Shown one piece after another: positions 9,654 through 18,933 of a DNA stretch of 64,000 nucleotides (positions are counted from its first letter, which is position 1; the number at the start of each line of letters is the position of its first letter). The stretch comes from Saprospiraceae bacterium (GTDB lineage Bacteria; Bacteroidota; Bacteroidia; Chitinophagales; Saprospiraceae): the NCBI GenBank assembly GCA_016712145.1, contig JADJRO010000003.1, forward strand, positions 248,001 through 312,000. The letters run 5' to 3'. The notes beneath the pieces were generated by a model, which was not told the DNA's origin, did no database searches, and saw only the letters and a program-made list of their open reading frames with translations. Both the position numbers and the translations under genes were made by a program.

Positions 9654-10415
9654 CACTCCAGACGCTCAGCCCTCCAGACCTCCAGCCCTCCAGACCACCA
9701 GACGCTCAGCCCTCCAGACCACCAGACGCTCAGCCCTCCAGACGTTCAGCCCTCAAGACGCTCAACCCTCCAGACGCTCAACCCTCAAGACGCTCAACCC
9801 ACCAGACGCTCAGCCCTCCAGCCCCCAGACCTCCAGACGTTCAGCCCTCCAGACGCTCAGCCCTCCAGCCCCCAGACCTCCAGACGTTCAGACCTCCAGA
9901 CGTTCAGACCTCCAGACGCTCAGCCCTCCAGACGCTCAGCCCTCCAGACGCTTAGCCCCCCAGCCCTCCAGACGTTCAGCCCTCCAGACGCTCAGCCCTC
10001 CAGACGCTCAGCCCTCCAGCCCCCAGACCTCCAGACGTTCAGCCCTCCAGACGCTCAGCCCTCCAGCCCCCCAGACCTCCAGACGTTCAGACCTCCAGAC
10101 GTTCAGCCCTCCAGACGCTCAGCCCTCCAGCCCCCCAGACCTCCAGACGTTCAGCCCTCCAGACGCTCAGCCCTCCAGACGCTCAGCCCCCCAGCCCTCC
10201 AGACCTCCAGACGTTCAGACCTCCAGCCCCCCAGACCTCCAGACGTTCAGACCTCCAGACGCTCAGCCCTCCAGACGCTCAGCCCTCCAGACGCTTAGCC
10301 CCCCAGCCCTCCAGACCTCCAGACGTTCAGACCTCCAGACGCTCAGCCCTCCAGACGCTCAGCCCTCCAGCCCCCAGACCTCCAGACGCGCAGCCCTCCA
10401 GACGCTCAGCCCCCT
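9654..10415. repeat. Large degenerate 8-bp-period tandem array
   Basis: Roughly 95 units of 8 bp follow the consensus NNNNNCAG. The common units are CCCTCCAG, ACGCTCAG, ACGTTCAG, ACCTCCAG and CCCCCCAG; some units are 7 bp. Higher-order blocks of several units are themselves repeated. The plus strand is C-rich. The array lies in the 947-bp gap between two divergent genes (starts at 9551 and 10499). Because 8 is not a multiple of 3, it produces long open frames in several phases; I regard these as spurious. The remaining ~80 bp up to 10499 is AT-rich and probably carries the promoter of the next gene. Confidence 0.95.
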
Positions 10416-10498
10416 AGTCGATCCTATTAAACATAAATAACAATTGATTTACTAAAAACCCTCATTCATAGGCTTAAATTTGTCCGAAATATTTCAAT

Positions 10499-11770
10499 AT
10501 GGAGGCATTTGATCTGATAAAAAAATTGGTGGGTCGGGATGAAATCAATCATCTGGCAAAATTTACCGGAGAATCTGATTTGATCTGCTCTAAAGCAATG
10601 GACAGCTCAATTGCCCTGATTTTAGCAGGCATTTCAGCAAAAGCAAACGATTCAACTAGTTCTATGAAAATCTGGAATCTGATCCGTTTGTTTTCAGGAA
10701 CTGCAAATTGGAAAGATCAAACGCCTTTGTTGTTTAGCGGACAATTACCAGACAGTTTGCCAGGATCCACTGGATCAGATTTACTTGCAATGTTGTTTGG
10801 AGGAAATTCCAGCAGTTTAAAATTTATAAGTCAGGTAGCTGGATTTAAATCAGACAATGCAGCTGGAAAAGTACTTTCGATTGCAGCACCGCTGGTATTG
10901 CATGTTTTAAAAGAACAAATCAGCCACGGACAGATGGAGTTACCGGGATTTTATGCCTGGTTGGAAAAATCCAAAGAAAAATGGGATTCTATCTTGCCAT
11001 CTGGATTCAGCAGTTTATTAAGTTTAACAAAAAAATCAAGCCATACCATAGAATCTAAAACGCAGGTTGAAACAGCTCCATCTGGTTCCTTGTGGTGGCT
11101 GTACCTTACAGGACTTGTAGCATTGATTGCAAGTTTGTTTATGTTGTTGCAAAAATGCAACCGGGAAGAACTGACTGATAAAGCAAATCGTGCAGTACAA
11201 GTGATGTCGGCAGTGGCAGATTCAGCAAAAATAAGAGCGGAATTGGCTGGAAAACAAGCTCAACAAATGTTGGATTCAACAGGTCTTCGGTTTAAAGAAA
11301 GTTGGAAATCACTCGGAAATCAAATGAACATTCGTTTGGGTGAATTTGAATTAAAACTTCCTGAAAAAGGAATTGAAATTAAATTATTGGATTGGATTCA
11401 AAGTAAAACCACCAAAGTGGATAAAACCACCTGGTTTAATTTTGACCGAATTCTTTTTGAAACCGGCAGTGCTACTCTAAACAATGTTTCATCAGAGCAA
11501 ATTGAAAACATTGCTAAAATCATGAAAGCGATTCCTGTAGTTGAATTTAAAATTGGAGGCTATACAGATGCAACTGGAAATCCAGATGCAAATAAGAATT
11601 TGTCGCAAGCACGTGCAGAAGCTGTGATGCATGCACTTATCGAACAAGGAATTGATGCTTCCCGTTTATCAGCTGAAGGTTATGGCTCTGAATTTCCGGT
11701 TGCAGACAATAATACCCCGGAAGGAAGAGAACAGAACCGACGGGTGGCAATACGAGTTACGAAGAAGTAA
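10499..11770 (+). CDS. DUF937 plus OmpA-like peptidoglycan-binding protein
   Basis: This 423-residue protein has an N-terminal DUF937-like helical region (about 1-170, starting MEAFDLIKKLVG). One transmembrane helix follows (LWWLYLTGLVALIASLFMLL, about 198-217), then a helical linker. The C-terminal OmpA domain (about 315-423) has FETGSATLN, IGGYTDATG and NRRVAIRV. The OmpA domain should bind diaminopimelate in peptidoglycan on the periplasmic side, with DUF937 in the cytoplasm. The exact role is unknown. It lies directly downstream of the large array, and the gene after it is convergent. Confidence 0.87.
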   Translation: MEAFDLIKKLVGRDEINHLAKFTGESDLICSKAMDSSIALILAGISAKANDSTSSMKIWNLIRLFSGTANWKDQTPLLFSGQLPDSLPGSTGSDLLAMLFGGNSSSLKFISQVAGFKSDNAAGKVLSIAAPLVLHVLKEQISHGQMELPGFYAWLEKSKEKWDSILPSGFSSLLSLTKKSSHTIESKTQVETAPSGSLWWLYLTGLVALIASLFMLLQKCNREELTDKANRAVQVMSAVADSAKIRAELAGKQAQQMLDSTGLRFKESWKSLGNQMNIRLGEFELKLPEKGIEIKLLDWIQSKTTKVDKTTWFNFDRILFETGSATLNNVSSEQIENIAKIMKAIPVVEFKIGGYTDATGNPDANKNLSQARAEAVMHALIEQGIDASRLSAEGYGSEFPVADNNTPEGREQNRRVAIRVTKK

Positions 11771-11819
11771 ATTTTATCAGGTATTATTCTGATTTAGTTT
11801 GCCTCCATTCCTGTAGAAG

Positions 11820-13199
11820 CTATTCTAAAATTATTTTTTGAAAATAAACGGATTTGCCATTCGAGCTTATTCGTGCCAAGAGTATTTTATCTTTTATAAA
11901 ATTTAATGGAATTGATTCTGTTAACTGATTTAGTATTGATTTATAAATCAATTGACCTTGTAAGTTATAGAATTCAACAAAACTCTTGTTAAAATCAAAG
12001 TGATTGGGTAATTGAATATAAATAAAATCAGTCGCAGGATTCGGGTAAATGCTGAATGTCGAATTTACATCAACATGCTTATTTTGAACAATTTCATTGG
12101 AATACTTTGCAATATAAGCCCTGTTTGGAATGGAGTAATCTGAAAGTCCTGCGGTGCCGGTAACATAGTAATTTCCTGCTGAATCTAACGCCAGTTCATT
12201 ATTTGAATTGCCTTCATGTAAGAAGGCTTTTTTATCTTCCCACAAGACGTCTCCGAATGTAGAGAGTTTAATAATAATTGAATTGCTAATAGGTCCTGTA
12301 ATGTAGGATCCTTCTGTTCCAACGATCAAGATAACTGAATCGGATGATTCTTTTAAATCAGTAAATATTTTAAAAGGTCTACTTCCTCTACTTGGTTTCT
12401 CAGGTCTAAACGTTTTACGCCATTTCAACTGACCTGTTGTATCAAATTTACAAATAACTCCATAAATGGTAGAGTCCAAAGCATAACCCATTAAATAATA
12501 TTCATTACGATTTGATAAAATTGCTTTTTGAAACGTTTTAAAGAAGGTATCAATGCGAATCGAAACTACGGCTGTGTCATAAGGAGCAGTAAAATGTTCA
12601 AAATACAAGCTGTCGTTTTTTCGAAGAGAATACATACTGTGATAATTAAAAAATCCTCCAATAGCTGTATATGGATATTTCAAATTTCCTTTAATATTTG
12701 AATAACTGTTGTTGTAAAAAGAGTATTCAAAATACAGCGTGTTAGCATCTGTGTTGTATCCGACGACGCATAGCGTATCGTGTTTTAAATAAGCTTGATA
12801 AATGGTTACAGGCTCCCAAAAATAGGTTAGAATATCCGCAAGGCTGGAATCTATTGAGTAATCAAACGGATTAATACGCATGAGTCTTCCATCATAGAGC
12901 AACAGGGCTATTTCTCCATTTGGCAGCACCCCCTGAAAAGCAACAGAACTTGAATAATTTCTATTTTCAAAAGTATATGTTTTTAAATGTTGGCCACTTG
13001 AGTCAAATAGACCACAGAATATTAAATTGGAATGTTCCATATACCCTGATACAATATAAACCTGATCCGAAACTTTGTTGATCTTATGTGCCCTAGATAC
13101 CGTTTTGTAGGTATAAATCCAATCCAATTTTTGGCTATTCAGAGCGCTCTGAAAAACAAAAAACAATAGAATTAATAAGCAACAAGGTTTAGTGTACAT
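11820..13199 (-). CDS. T9SS cargo protein with type A sorting domain
   Basis: This 459-residue secreted protein has a signal peptide (hydrophobic core LLILLFFVFQSAL) and a C-terminal type IX sorting domain (about 380-459). The domain starts with FSIYPNPATDFIYIQLP and ends KSVYFQKIILE. The middle is beta-rich with repeated lines of a delta-60-repeat/propeller kind, such as YYLMGYALDST and YYVTGTAGLSDY; no enzyme motif is recognised. The likely fate is export, cleavage of the sorting domain and surface attachment or release. It is convergent with the OmpA-like gene (49-bp gap). Confidence 0.85.
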   Translation of the reverse strand: MYTKPCCLLILLFFVFQSALNSQKLDWIYTYKTVSRAHKINKVSDQVYIVSGYMEHSNLIFCGLFDSSGQHLKTYTFENRNYSSSVAFQGVLPNGEIALLLYDGRLMRINPFDYSIDSSLADILTYFWEPVTIYQAYLKHDTLCVVGYNTDANTLYFEYSFYNNSYSNIKGNLKYPYTAIGGFFNYHSMYSLRKNDSLYFEHFTAPYDTAVVSIRIDTFFKTFQKAILSNRNEYYLMGYALDSTIYGVICKFDTTGQLKWRKTFRPEKPSRGSRPFKIFTDLKESSDSVILIVGTEGSYITGPISNSIIIKLSTFGDVLWEDKKAFLHEGNSNNELALDSAGNYYVTGTAGLSDYSIPNRAYIAKYSNEIVQNKHVDVNSTFSIYPNPATDFIYIQLPNHFDFNKSFVEFYNLQGQLIYKSILNQLTESIPLNFIKDKILLARISSNGKSVYFQKIILE

Positions 13200-13364
13200 A
13201 GTGAATAGCTTAAACGTATTTTTTAAATATCAAACCAAAGCAAAGCATGCAACGGATCAATTGAATGCCAAAACCTTACGAAATACTTAAAAAGGCTTAA
13301 AAAAAATTGATTAATTCAAAATAAAAATACAAAAAAGTTTGCAACTATTAAAAACTGTTTAAAT

Positions 13365-13384
13365 TTGGGACAAATTAGTCTTAA
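13365..13384 (+). promoter_or_regulatory. Candidate Rrf2 operator, site 1 (own gene)
   Basis: The imperfect palindrome TTGGGACAAATTAGTCTTAA ends 13 bp before the ATG of the Rrf2 gene. It fits WTRRGAY-N6-STCTTAA, shared with three other sites in this block (13854, 16566, 19757). Autoregulation is inferred. Confidence 0.5.
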
Positions 13385-13397
13385 TTGATGTTCTGAT

Positions 13398-13829
13398 ATG
13401 CGCGCACTCTCAAAAGCCACTATATATTGCCTCCGGGCGCTCATGTACGTAGCATCAAAGAACGAACAGGACAATTATGTAAGCATTGGAGAAATCTCTG
13501 ATGAACTGGATATTTCATTTCACTTTTTGACTAAAACCTTTCAGACTTTGAATCAACATGGATTGTTGGAGTCGCACCGGGGTCCACACGGAGGGATTAT
13601 TCTGAAAAAACCAAGTAAGGATATTTATCTAATTGACATTGTGCATATTCTGGAAGGGGAGGATTTTTTTGATAAATGTTTGTTGGGTTTACCTGGCTGT
13701 GGCGAACGGGAACCTTGTCCTGTTCACAACTTTTGGAAAAATGTAAAGGGCAATTTGCAAATGGAATTTAAGAAGACTTCCTTGCAACATTTGGCTAAAG
13801 CTATAAATATGGGTAAAATGCGCTTGTAA
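13398..13829 (+). CDS. Rrf2-family transcriptional regulator (NsrR/IscR-like, probable Fe-S sensor)
   Basis: This 143-residue protein has the winged-helix Rrf2 fold, from the N-terminal ALSKATIYCLRALMYVA to the wing HRGPHGGIILKKP. It has three spaced cysteines in CLLGLPGCGEREPC (about residues 94-107, C-x6-C-x5-C), the usual cluster ligands of NsrR/IscR-type members. It probably senses NO or oxygen through a Fe-S cluster. It stands 92 bp upstream of the NO reductase gene. A palindrome seen before its own start is repeated before norB, nrdD and the haloperoxidase gene, suggesting these are its targets. NsrR-like function is inferred from context. Confidence 0.9.
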   Translation: MRALSKATIYCLRALMYVASKNEQDNYVSIGEISDELDISFHFLTKTFQTLNQHGLLESHRGPHGGIILKKPSKDIYLIDIVHILEGEDFFDKCLLGLPGCGEREPCPVHNFWKNVKGNLQMEFKKTSLQHLAKAINMGKMRL

Positions 13830-13853
13830 GGAGGGCTATTTTTTTGCATCTAA

Positions 13854-13873
13854 TTAAGATAAAATAGTCTTAA
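13854..13873 (+). promoter_or_regulatory. Candidate Rrf2 operator, site 2 (norB)
   Basis: The palindrome TTAAGATAAAATAGTCTTAA is the best-matched of the four sites. It lies 48 bp upstream of the norB ATG and just after the Rrf2 gene, so norB can be controlled independently of read-through. Confidence 0.55.
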
Positions 13874-13921
13874 ATAGATTAAAAACTTTAAATACTAATT
13901 TATAATATAAAAATTCATAAA

Positions 13922-16325
13922 ATGGAATCAAACGGACAAAATGGCCAGGGAAGCAATGGTGCTTCAGCCACTAAAAATATTAGCTACATCATGAATACAA
14001 AAAATTGGCGAGGGCCGCTGATTTTTATATTGATTATAAGTATCCTGGGTGTAGGGATGATTGGATTTCAGACTTACATCGATGCCCCTCCGATGACTGG
14101 TTTTAAAGATGCAACCGGAGCCGTGGTGATCGATCAAAATACAATTGAACGAGGGCAAGAAGTCTTTCATAAAAAAGCACTGATGGAGTATGGCAGCTTT
14201 TTTGGTGATGGTGCGCAGCGAGGTCCTGATTATACAGCTGAAGCGTTGCATTGGATTACGGTCTACATGAATGATTATTATATCACTGAAATAAAATTTA
14301 AAACAGGAAAAGAGGTTGACTTGTATGAAGTAAAACAAATTAATGAAAAAGTTAAAGTCGAATTAAAAGAAAATGCGTTTAATAAGGCGGAAAATATTGT
14401 TTCACTTTCAGTGGCACAATCCTATGCCTTACAACAATTGAAAAAACATTACACAGATATATTTATTGATAAAAATTCAGGAGCAGGTTTTCCTCCTAAA
14501 AATTATATAGCCAACCGGGAGGATGTGGCGGATTTAGCATCCTTTTTCTTCTGGGGTGCCTGGGTGTGTGTGACCCAAAGGCCGGGCAGTTCGTTTAGTT
14601 ATACCCACAATTGGCCCTATGATCCACTTGCTGGGAACACCCCAACGTCTCCTGTAATTTTGTGGAGTGTATTGGGCTTGTTGGCCTTTGTGTTGGCTTG
14701 TGGTGTGGTCCTATATTTTATTGGTCAGTACAATCAATTGCCCAATAAATTTTTCAAGCCTCCGAAAAGGGATTTATTTACTTTGGAACGTGTAGCTGCA
14801 TTTAAACCTACAGCTACCCAGAAAGCTACCTTCAAATTTTTCTTTGTAGCCATCCTATTATTCTTTTTACAAGTTTCAAGTGGATTATTTACCATCAATG
14901 ATTTTATAAACTGGATGTCTTATTTGGGCATTCACATTACAGAGGATCTACCGGTTACAATTTCCAGATCCTGGCATCTTATGTTGTCTTTGTATTGGAT
15001 ATCAACTTGTTGGATCGCTTCCTCTATTTTTATCTTGCCGATCTTAGCCAAGAAAGAAGTGCCTGGGCAATTGCGAATGATCAATACCTTGTTTGTTCTA
15101 TTGTTTGTTTTAGTAGGTGGTTCATTGCTCGGTATGGTTTTAGGTCCTCTCGGATTGATGGGAAAATGGTGGTATTGGCTTGGACATCAAGGATGGGAAT
15201 TTGTTGACTTTGGTAAAATGTACCAGGTTTTACTAATGGGTATATTTATCCTCTGGGGAGTGATTGTATATCGGGGAATAAAACCAGCTTTTATTGCAGG
15301 TCAGCCTTGGAATTTACCAAACTGGATTATGTATTCTGTAATTGGGATTCCCCTTTTATTTTTATCTGGATTTGTTGCAAAGCCAGAAACCAATTTTGTA
15401 ATTGCTGATTTTTGGAGATGGATGGTGATCCACATGTGGGTAGAAGCATTTTTCGAGGTATTTATCACCGTGATTGTCAGTTACCTGATGGTGTTGATGG
15501 GATTGGTGAGTCGACAAGCTGCGATCCGGGTTGTTTATTTTGCAACTATTTTATTTTTAGGAACGGGCTTGCTTGGTATTTCACATAATTTTTATTGGAA
15601 CGCCAAACCGGTGGCAACCATGGCATTGGGATCTGTTTTCTCCACCTTGCAATTTGTACCATTAATTCTGTTGACTGTTGAAGCATGGAGATTTAAAAAC
15701 ATGCCTAAGATTGCAGTGGGTGATGTTGATCATAAATCACTTCAAAATTTTGGGTTCCCGGAAGTTTTTAAATTTTTAGTAGCTGTCAATTTTTGGAATT
15801 TCTTTGGTGCAGGGGTATTGGGCATTATCATTAATTTGCCTATCATGAATTACTTCGAACACGGAACCTACCTCACTGTAAATCATGCACACGCAGCCTT
15901 AATGGGTGTTTATGGAAATATTTCACTGGCCGCTTTATTATTTGCATCCCGTTTATTGATAAAAAGTGGACGATGGAATGACCGGGTTGTAAATTTCTCC
16001 TTTTGGTCTATCAACGCCGGATTGATGTTGATGGTAGTCCTGGATTTATTTCCTGCTGGATCCATCCAATTTAAAGCAGTAGTCGAACAAGGATTGTGGT
16101 ATGGTCGTTCGCATGATTTTGTTGATTATGGAATATTCAATTCACTCACTTGGATGCGGGGTATCGGTGCTTCTGTTTTCTTTTTTTGGAGGCGTCATTC
16201 CATTGACCTGGTTTATCGTGTCACGGGCAAATGCGCTGAAAACAAAAGCAACAGACATTAAACAAATGGATGAAGCAATTCATGAAGAAGTAGATGAAAA
16301 AGTATTGGAAGAAGTAGTTATGTAA
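13922..16325 (+). CDS. norB: Quinol-dependent nitric oxide reductase, large subunit (single-base frameshift near the 3' end)
   Basis: This is a qNOR-type enzyme that reduces NO to N2O with electrons from quinol in the inner membrane. The N-terminal extension with a cytochrome-c-like fold region is followed by about 12-14 membrane helices. Haem and iron-site motifs are visible: HMWVEAFFEVF, ISHNFYWNAKP and NHAHAALMGVYGN. The uninterrupted frame ends at 16261 with an atypical tail after FFF. Removing one T from the T7 run at 16181-16187 continues instead as GGVIPLTWFIVSRANALK and ends at 16325. That gives an 800-residue protein with a typical last helix. I therefore extend the gene to 16325. 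The indel may be a sequencing error. Confidence 0.93.
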
Positions 16326-16360
16326 TTCAATAATTAATGGCATTCATGTTAACTTTTATC

Positions 16361-16437
16361 GCCACGAATGCACGAATTGAAGACGAATAAATTTCATTTT
16401 TTCATTATCATTCGTCCTCCACTCGTGCATTCGTGGC
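16361..16437. repeat. Long inverted repeat downstream of norB
   Basis: Two arms of 28 bp (16361-16388 and 16410-16437) are complementary at about 25 positions and enclose a 21-bp AT-rich loop. The arm begins GCCACGAATGCACGAA. The same arm sequence recurs in direct orientation several times at 21360-21655. It may act as a bidirectional terminator or be a small mobile palindromic element. The rest of the 315-bp gap holds the nrdD promoter region. Confidence 0.88.
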
Positions 16438-16565
16438 ATTTCTTAATTCTAATTTGGCAATTAAGATCCTTATTTATAAATCAATAAATATTTAGCGATG
16501 ATTAAATAAATAGAAGAAAAAAATTATTCTATTTAAAAATTAAATATTACAATTTTGTTATATAT

Positions 16566-16585
16566 TTGAGATATAATTGTCTTAA
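16566..16585 (+). promoter_or_regulatory. Candidate Rrf2 operator, site 3 (nrdD)
   Basis: The palindrome TTGAGATATAATTGTCTTAA lies 55 bp before the chosen nrdD start. It begins inside a TTTG (16565-16568), and about 20 bp downstream lies TAATTTG. This pair resembles the Bacteroidota -33/-7 promoter, so the operator would cover the promoter spacer. Confidence 0.5.
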
Positions 16586-16640
16586 TAATAATTTGACTCT
16601 TCAATGGGTCAGAATAGAATTACTTTTTCAAATTTTAAAT

Positions 16641-18746
16641 ATGCCAGACTGGGTCATCAAACGAAATGGAGAATACCGTCCTTTTCAATTTAATAAAATT
16701 GAAGATGCGCTGCAAAAAGCATTTTTAGGACAAAACAAAGCCTTGAATTTAAAATGCTTGCGTACCATTCAAAACTATTTAAATACAAAAACCTGTTGGG
16801 CAGTTGAGGATATCCAAGATCTCATAGAAAAGACCTTATTTGATTTTATTGAATTTGATGTCATGCGGGCGTTTATGCTGCATCGGCACACACGTAAATT
16901 GCAACGGGAGCATGTACTTGGTTTAAACGATGATACCAGCTATATTGATTGTTCGCAAACTGTAAATGAATATGTTTACCAAACCGATTGGCGCATTAAT
17001 GCAAATGCAAATACTTCCTATTCCAGTGCCGGATTAATCAACAATGTCGCCGGTAAAGTGATTGCTAATTACTGGTTGGATAAAGTATATACAAAAGAAG
17101 AAGGGTATGCGCATCGAAATGGAGATTATCATATCCATGATTTAGATTGTCTTACAGGCTATTGTGCAGGTTGGAGTTTGCGCATGCTATTAAATGAAGG
17201 TTTTAATGGAGTACGGGGCCGCGTGGAGAGTCGGCCTCCTGCTCATTTTAGAGAAGCTTTGGGTCAAATGGCTAATTTTCTTGGTATTCTTCAAAGTGAA
17301 TGGGCCGGAGCACAAGCATTTAGTTCGTTTGATACTTATTTAGCTCCATATGTTTTTAAAGACCAACTCAGTTTTGCAGAAGTATTAAAAGCAATTCGGA
17401 GTTTTGTTTATAATTTGAATGTACCTGCCCGCTGGGGACAATCACCTTTTACGAATATAACCTTGGACTGGACGGTCCCAAAAGATTTACAAGATCAATT
17501 TCCAAGTCGCAAGGACCAGCATCTTTTTAAAGACATACAGGATGAAATTATTTTAGCTAAATCGAAAGATCGGGGTGTAAGCAAGCCAGATGAATTGTGT
17601 TACAGGCATTTCCAGGCTGAGATGAATTTAATAAACAAAGCGTATTATCAAGTAATGACAGAAGGCGATGCAAATGGACAGCCTTTCACCTTTCCCATTC
17701 CAACTGTCAACATTACAGAAGACTTTGATTGGTATGGTGAAAATACCGACCTCCTTTTTGAGAATACAGCAAAAATTGGTTCATCATACTTTCAAAATTT
17801 TATAGGGAGTCAATTTATGTTGGATGAACAGGGAATCCGGGTTGAAAACCCGAATGCCTACAAGCCCAATGCCATTCGCAGCATGTGTTGTCGACTGCAA
17901 TTGGATTTGCGCGAATTATTAAAACGGGGTAATGGCTTATTTGGAAGTGCGGAAATGACTGGAAGTATAGGCGTCGTAACAATTAATATGGCACGCTTGG
18001 GGTATCTCTATCAAAATGATGAAGCCGCTTTAATGCTCCGCTTGGATCAGTTACTTGAATTAGCCAAGTCGAGTTTAGAAAAAAAGCGCGAATTTATTCA
18101 GGGTTTATTTGATCGGGGATTGTATCCTTATACGAAGCGCTATTTGAAAAACTTGAAAAATCATTTTGCAACCATCGGTGTAAACGGAATGAATGAAATG
18201 ATCCGTAATTTTTCAAAAGATCGCCATTCCATTGCGGATGAATGGGGTCGTGATTTTGCACTTCGAATTTTGGATTTTATACGCAGTCGTATATTAGAAT
18301 TTCAAGAGATCACCGGCAATTTATATAATTTGGAAGCGACCCCGGCAGAAGGCACTACGTATCGCTTTGCAAAGGAGGATAAAAAGCGATTTGAAGACAT
18401 AATTCAGGCAGGTTTTGGTGATAATATTTATTATACGAACAGTTCGCAGCTCCCTGCACATTACACTGAAGATCCATTTGAGGCACTGCTCCAGCAAGAT
18501 GAATTGCAATGCAAATACACAGGAGGTACCGTACTTCATTTATATATGCGAGAAAAAATTAGTTCGCCTGAAGCTTGCCGAAATCTGGTTCGAAAAGTAC
18601 TTTCAAATTTCAGATTGCCTTATATCACAATTACACCGGTCTTTAGTATATGCAATACACATGGTTATTTAAATGGCGAACACAGTTATTGCCCAAAATG
18701 CGATGCACATATTTTACAATCGATTTTCAGTGAAACTAAAAACTAA
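16641..18746 (+). CDS. nrdD: Anaerobic (class III) ribonucleoside-triphosphate reductase, catalytic protein
   Basis: This 701-residue protein opens with an ATP-cone (about 1-90; WVIKRNGEYRPFQFNKIEDA). The class III reductase barrel follows, including HIHDLDCLTGYCAGWS and EMTGSIGVVTINMARLGY. It ends with a zinc-ribbon-like segment, SICNTHGYLNGEHSYCPKC, and then stops. The glycyl-radical loop that normally follows is missing and is encoded by the next gene. It makes dNTPs from NTPs without oxygen. ATG 16641 is chosen because it begins the ATP-cone; the longer frame to 16566 would run through the candidate operator. The frame differs from that of the next gene. Confidence 0.93.
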   Translation: MPDWVIKRNGEYRPFQFNKIEDALQKAFLGQNKALNLKCLRTIQNYLNTKTCWAVEDIQDLIEKTLFDFIEFDVMRAFMLHRHTRKLQREHVLGLNDDTSYIDCSQTVNEYVYQTDWRINANANTSYSSAGLINNVAGKVIANYWLDKVYTKEEGYAHRNGDYHIHDLDCLTGYCAGWSLRMLLNEGFNGVRGRVESRPPAHFREALGQMANFLGILQSEWAGAQAFSSFDTYLAPYVFKDQLSFAEVLKAIRSFVYNLNVPARWGQSPFTNITLDWTVPKDLQDQFPSRKDQHLFKDIQDEIILAKSKDRGVSKPDELCYRHFQAEMNLINKAYYQVMTEGDANGQPFTFPIPTVNITEDFDWYGENTDLLFENTAKIGSSYFQNFIGSQFMLDEQGIRVENPNAYKPNAIRSMCCRLQLDLRELLKRGNGLFGSAEMTGSIGVVTINMARLGYLYQNDEAALMLRLDQLLELAKSSLEKKREFIQGLFDRGLYPYTKRYLKNLKNHFATIGVNGMNEMIRNFSKDRHSIADEWGRDFALRILDFIRSRILEFQEITGNLYNLEATPAEGTTYRFAKEDKKRFEDIIQAGFGDNIYYTNSSQLPAHYTEDPFEALLQQDELQCKYTGGTVLHLYMREKISSPEACRNLVRKVLSNFRLPYITITPVFSICNTHGYLNGEHSYCPKCDAHILQSIFSETKN

Positions 18747-18750
18747 TTAT

Positions 18751-18933
18751 ATGGAAACCAAATTTAAAAATGGATCTGAATCAGAGTTTCTTGAATTGCA
18801 TCAGGAAAAACGAAGCAAATGTCTTGTGTTTACCAGGGTAATGGGCTACCATCGGCCGGTTGAGAGTTTTAATATTGGTAAAAAGGGTGAACATACAGAA
18901 CGAAAGCATTTTGTTGAAACAAGCCGTGACTAA
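18751..18933 (+). CDS. Glycyl-radical domain protein of the class III ribonucleotide reductase (split NrdD)
   Basis: This 60-residue protein starts 4 bp after the nrdD stop in another frame. It contains RVMGYHRPVESFNIGKK and ERKHF, the C-terminal glycyl-radical loop of NrdD. Gly32 in VMGYH is the expected radical site, and KC (23-24) could complete the metal site. It should associate with the catalytic protein and be activated by NrdG. It overlaps the nrdG start by 8 bp, so the three genes are translationally coupled. A split arrangement of this kind is, as far as I recall, found in other bacteria. A frameshift in a once-fused gene is less likely because the small gene has its own ATG and linker. 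Confidence 0.82.
   Translation: METKFKNGSESEFLELHQEKRSKCLVFTRVMGYHRPVESFNIGKKGEHTERKHFVETSRD

Noticed and set aside
9654..10415. Possible CRISPR array
   Set aside because: Units are 8 bp without unique spacers, and no cas gene is near.
9612..10440. Two overlapping long frames (228 and 273 residues) through the large array
   Set aside because: They exist because the 8-bp unit lacks stop codons in several phases. The peptide is pure repeat in both frames, with no signal, domain or start context.
16101..16325. Separate small gene after norB
   Set aside because: Its C-terminal part is the natural end of NorB read in the shifted frame; the N-terminal part is out of frame with the family.
18673..18750. 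Longer N-terminus for the glycyl-radical protein
   Set aside because: This overlaps the end of nrdD in another frame and shows no family-like sequence; ATG 18751 fits better.
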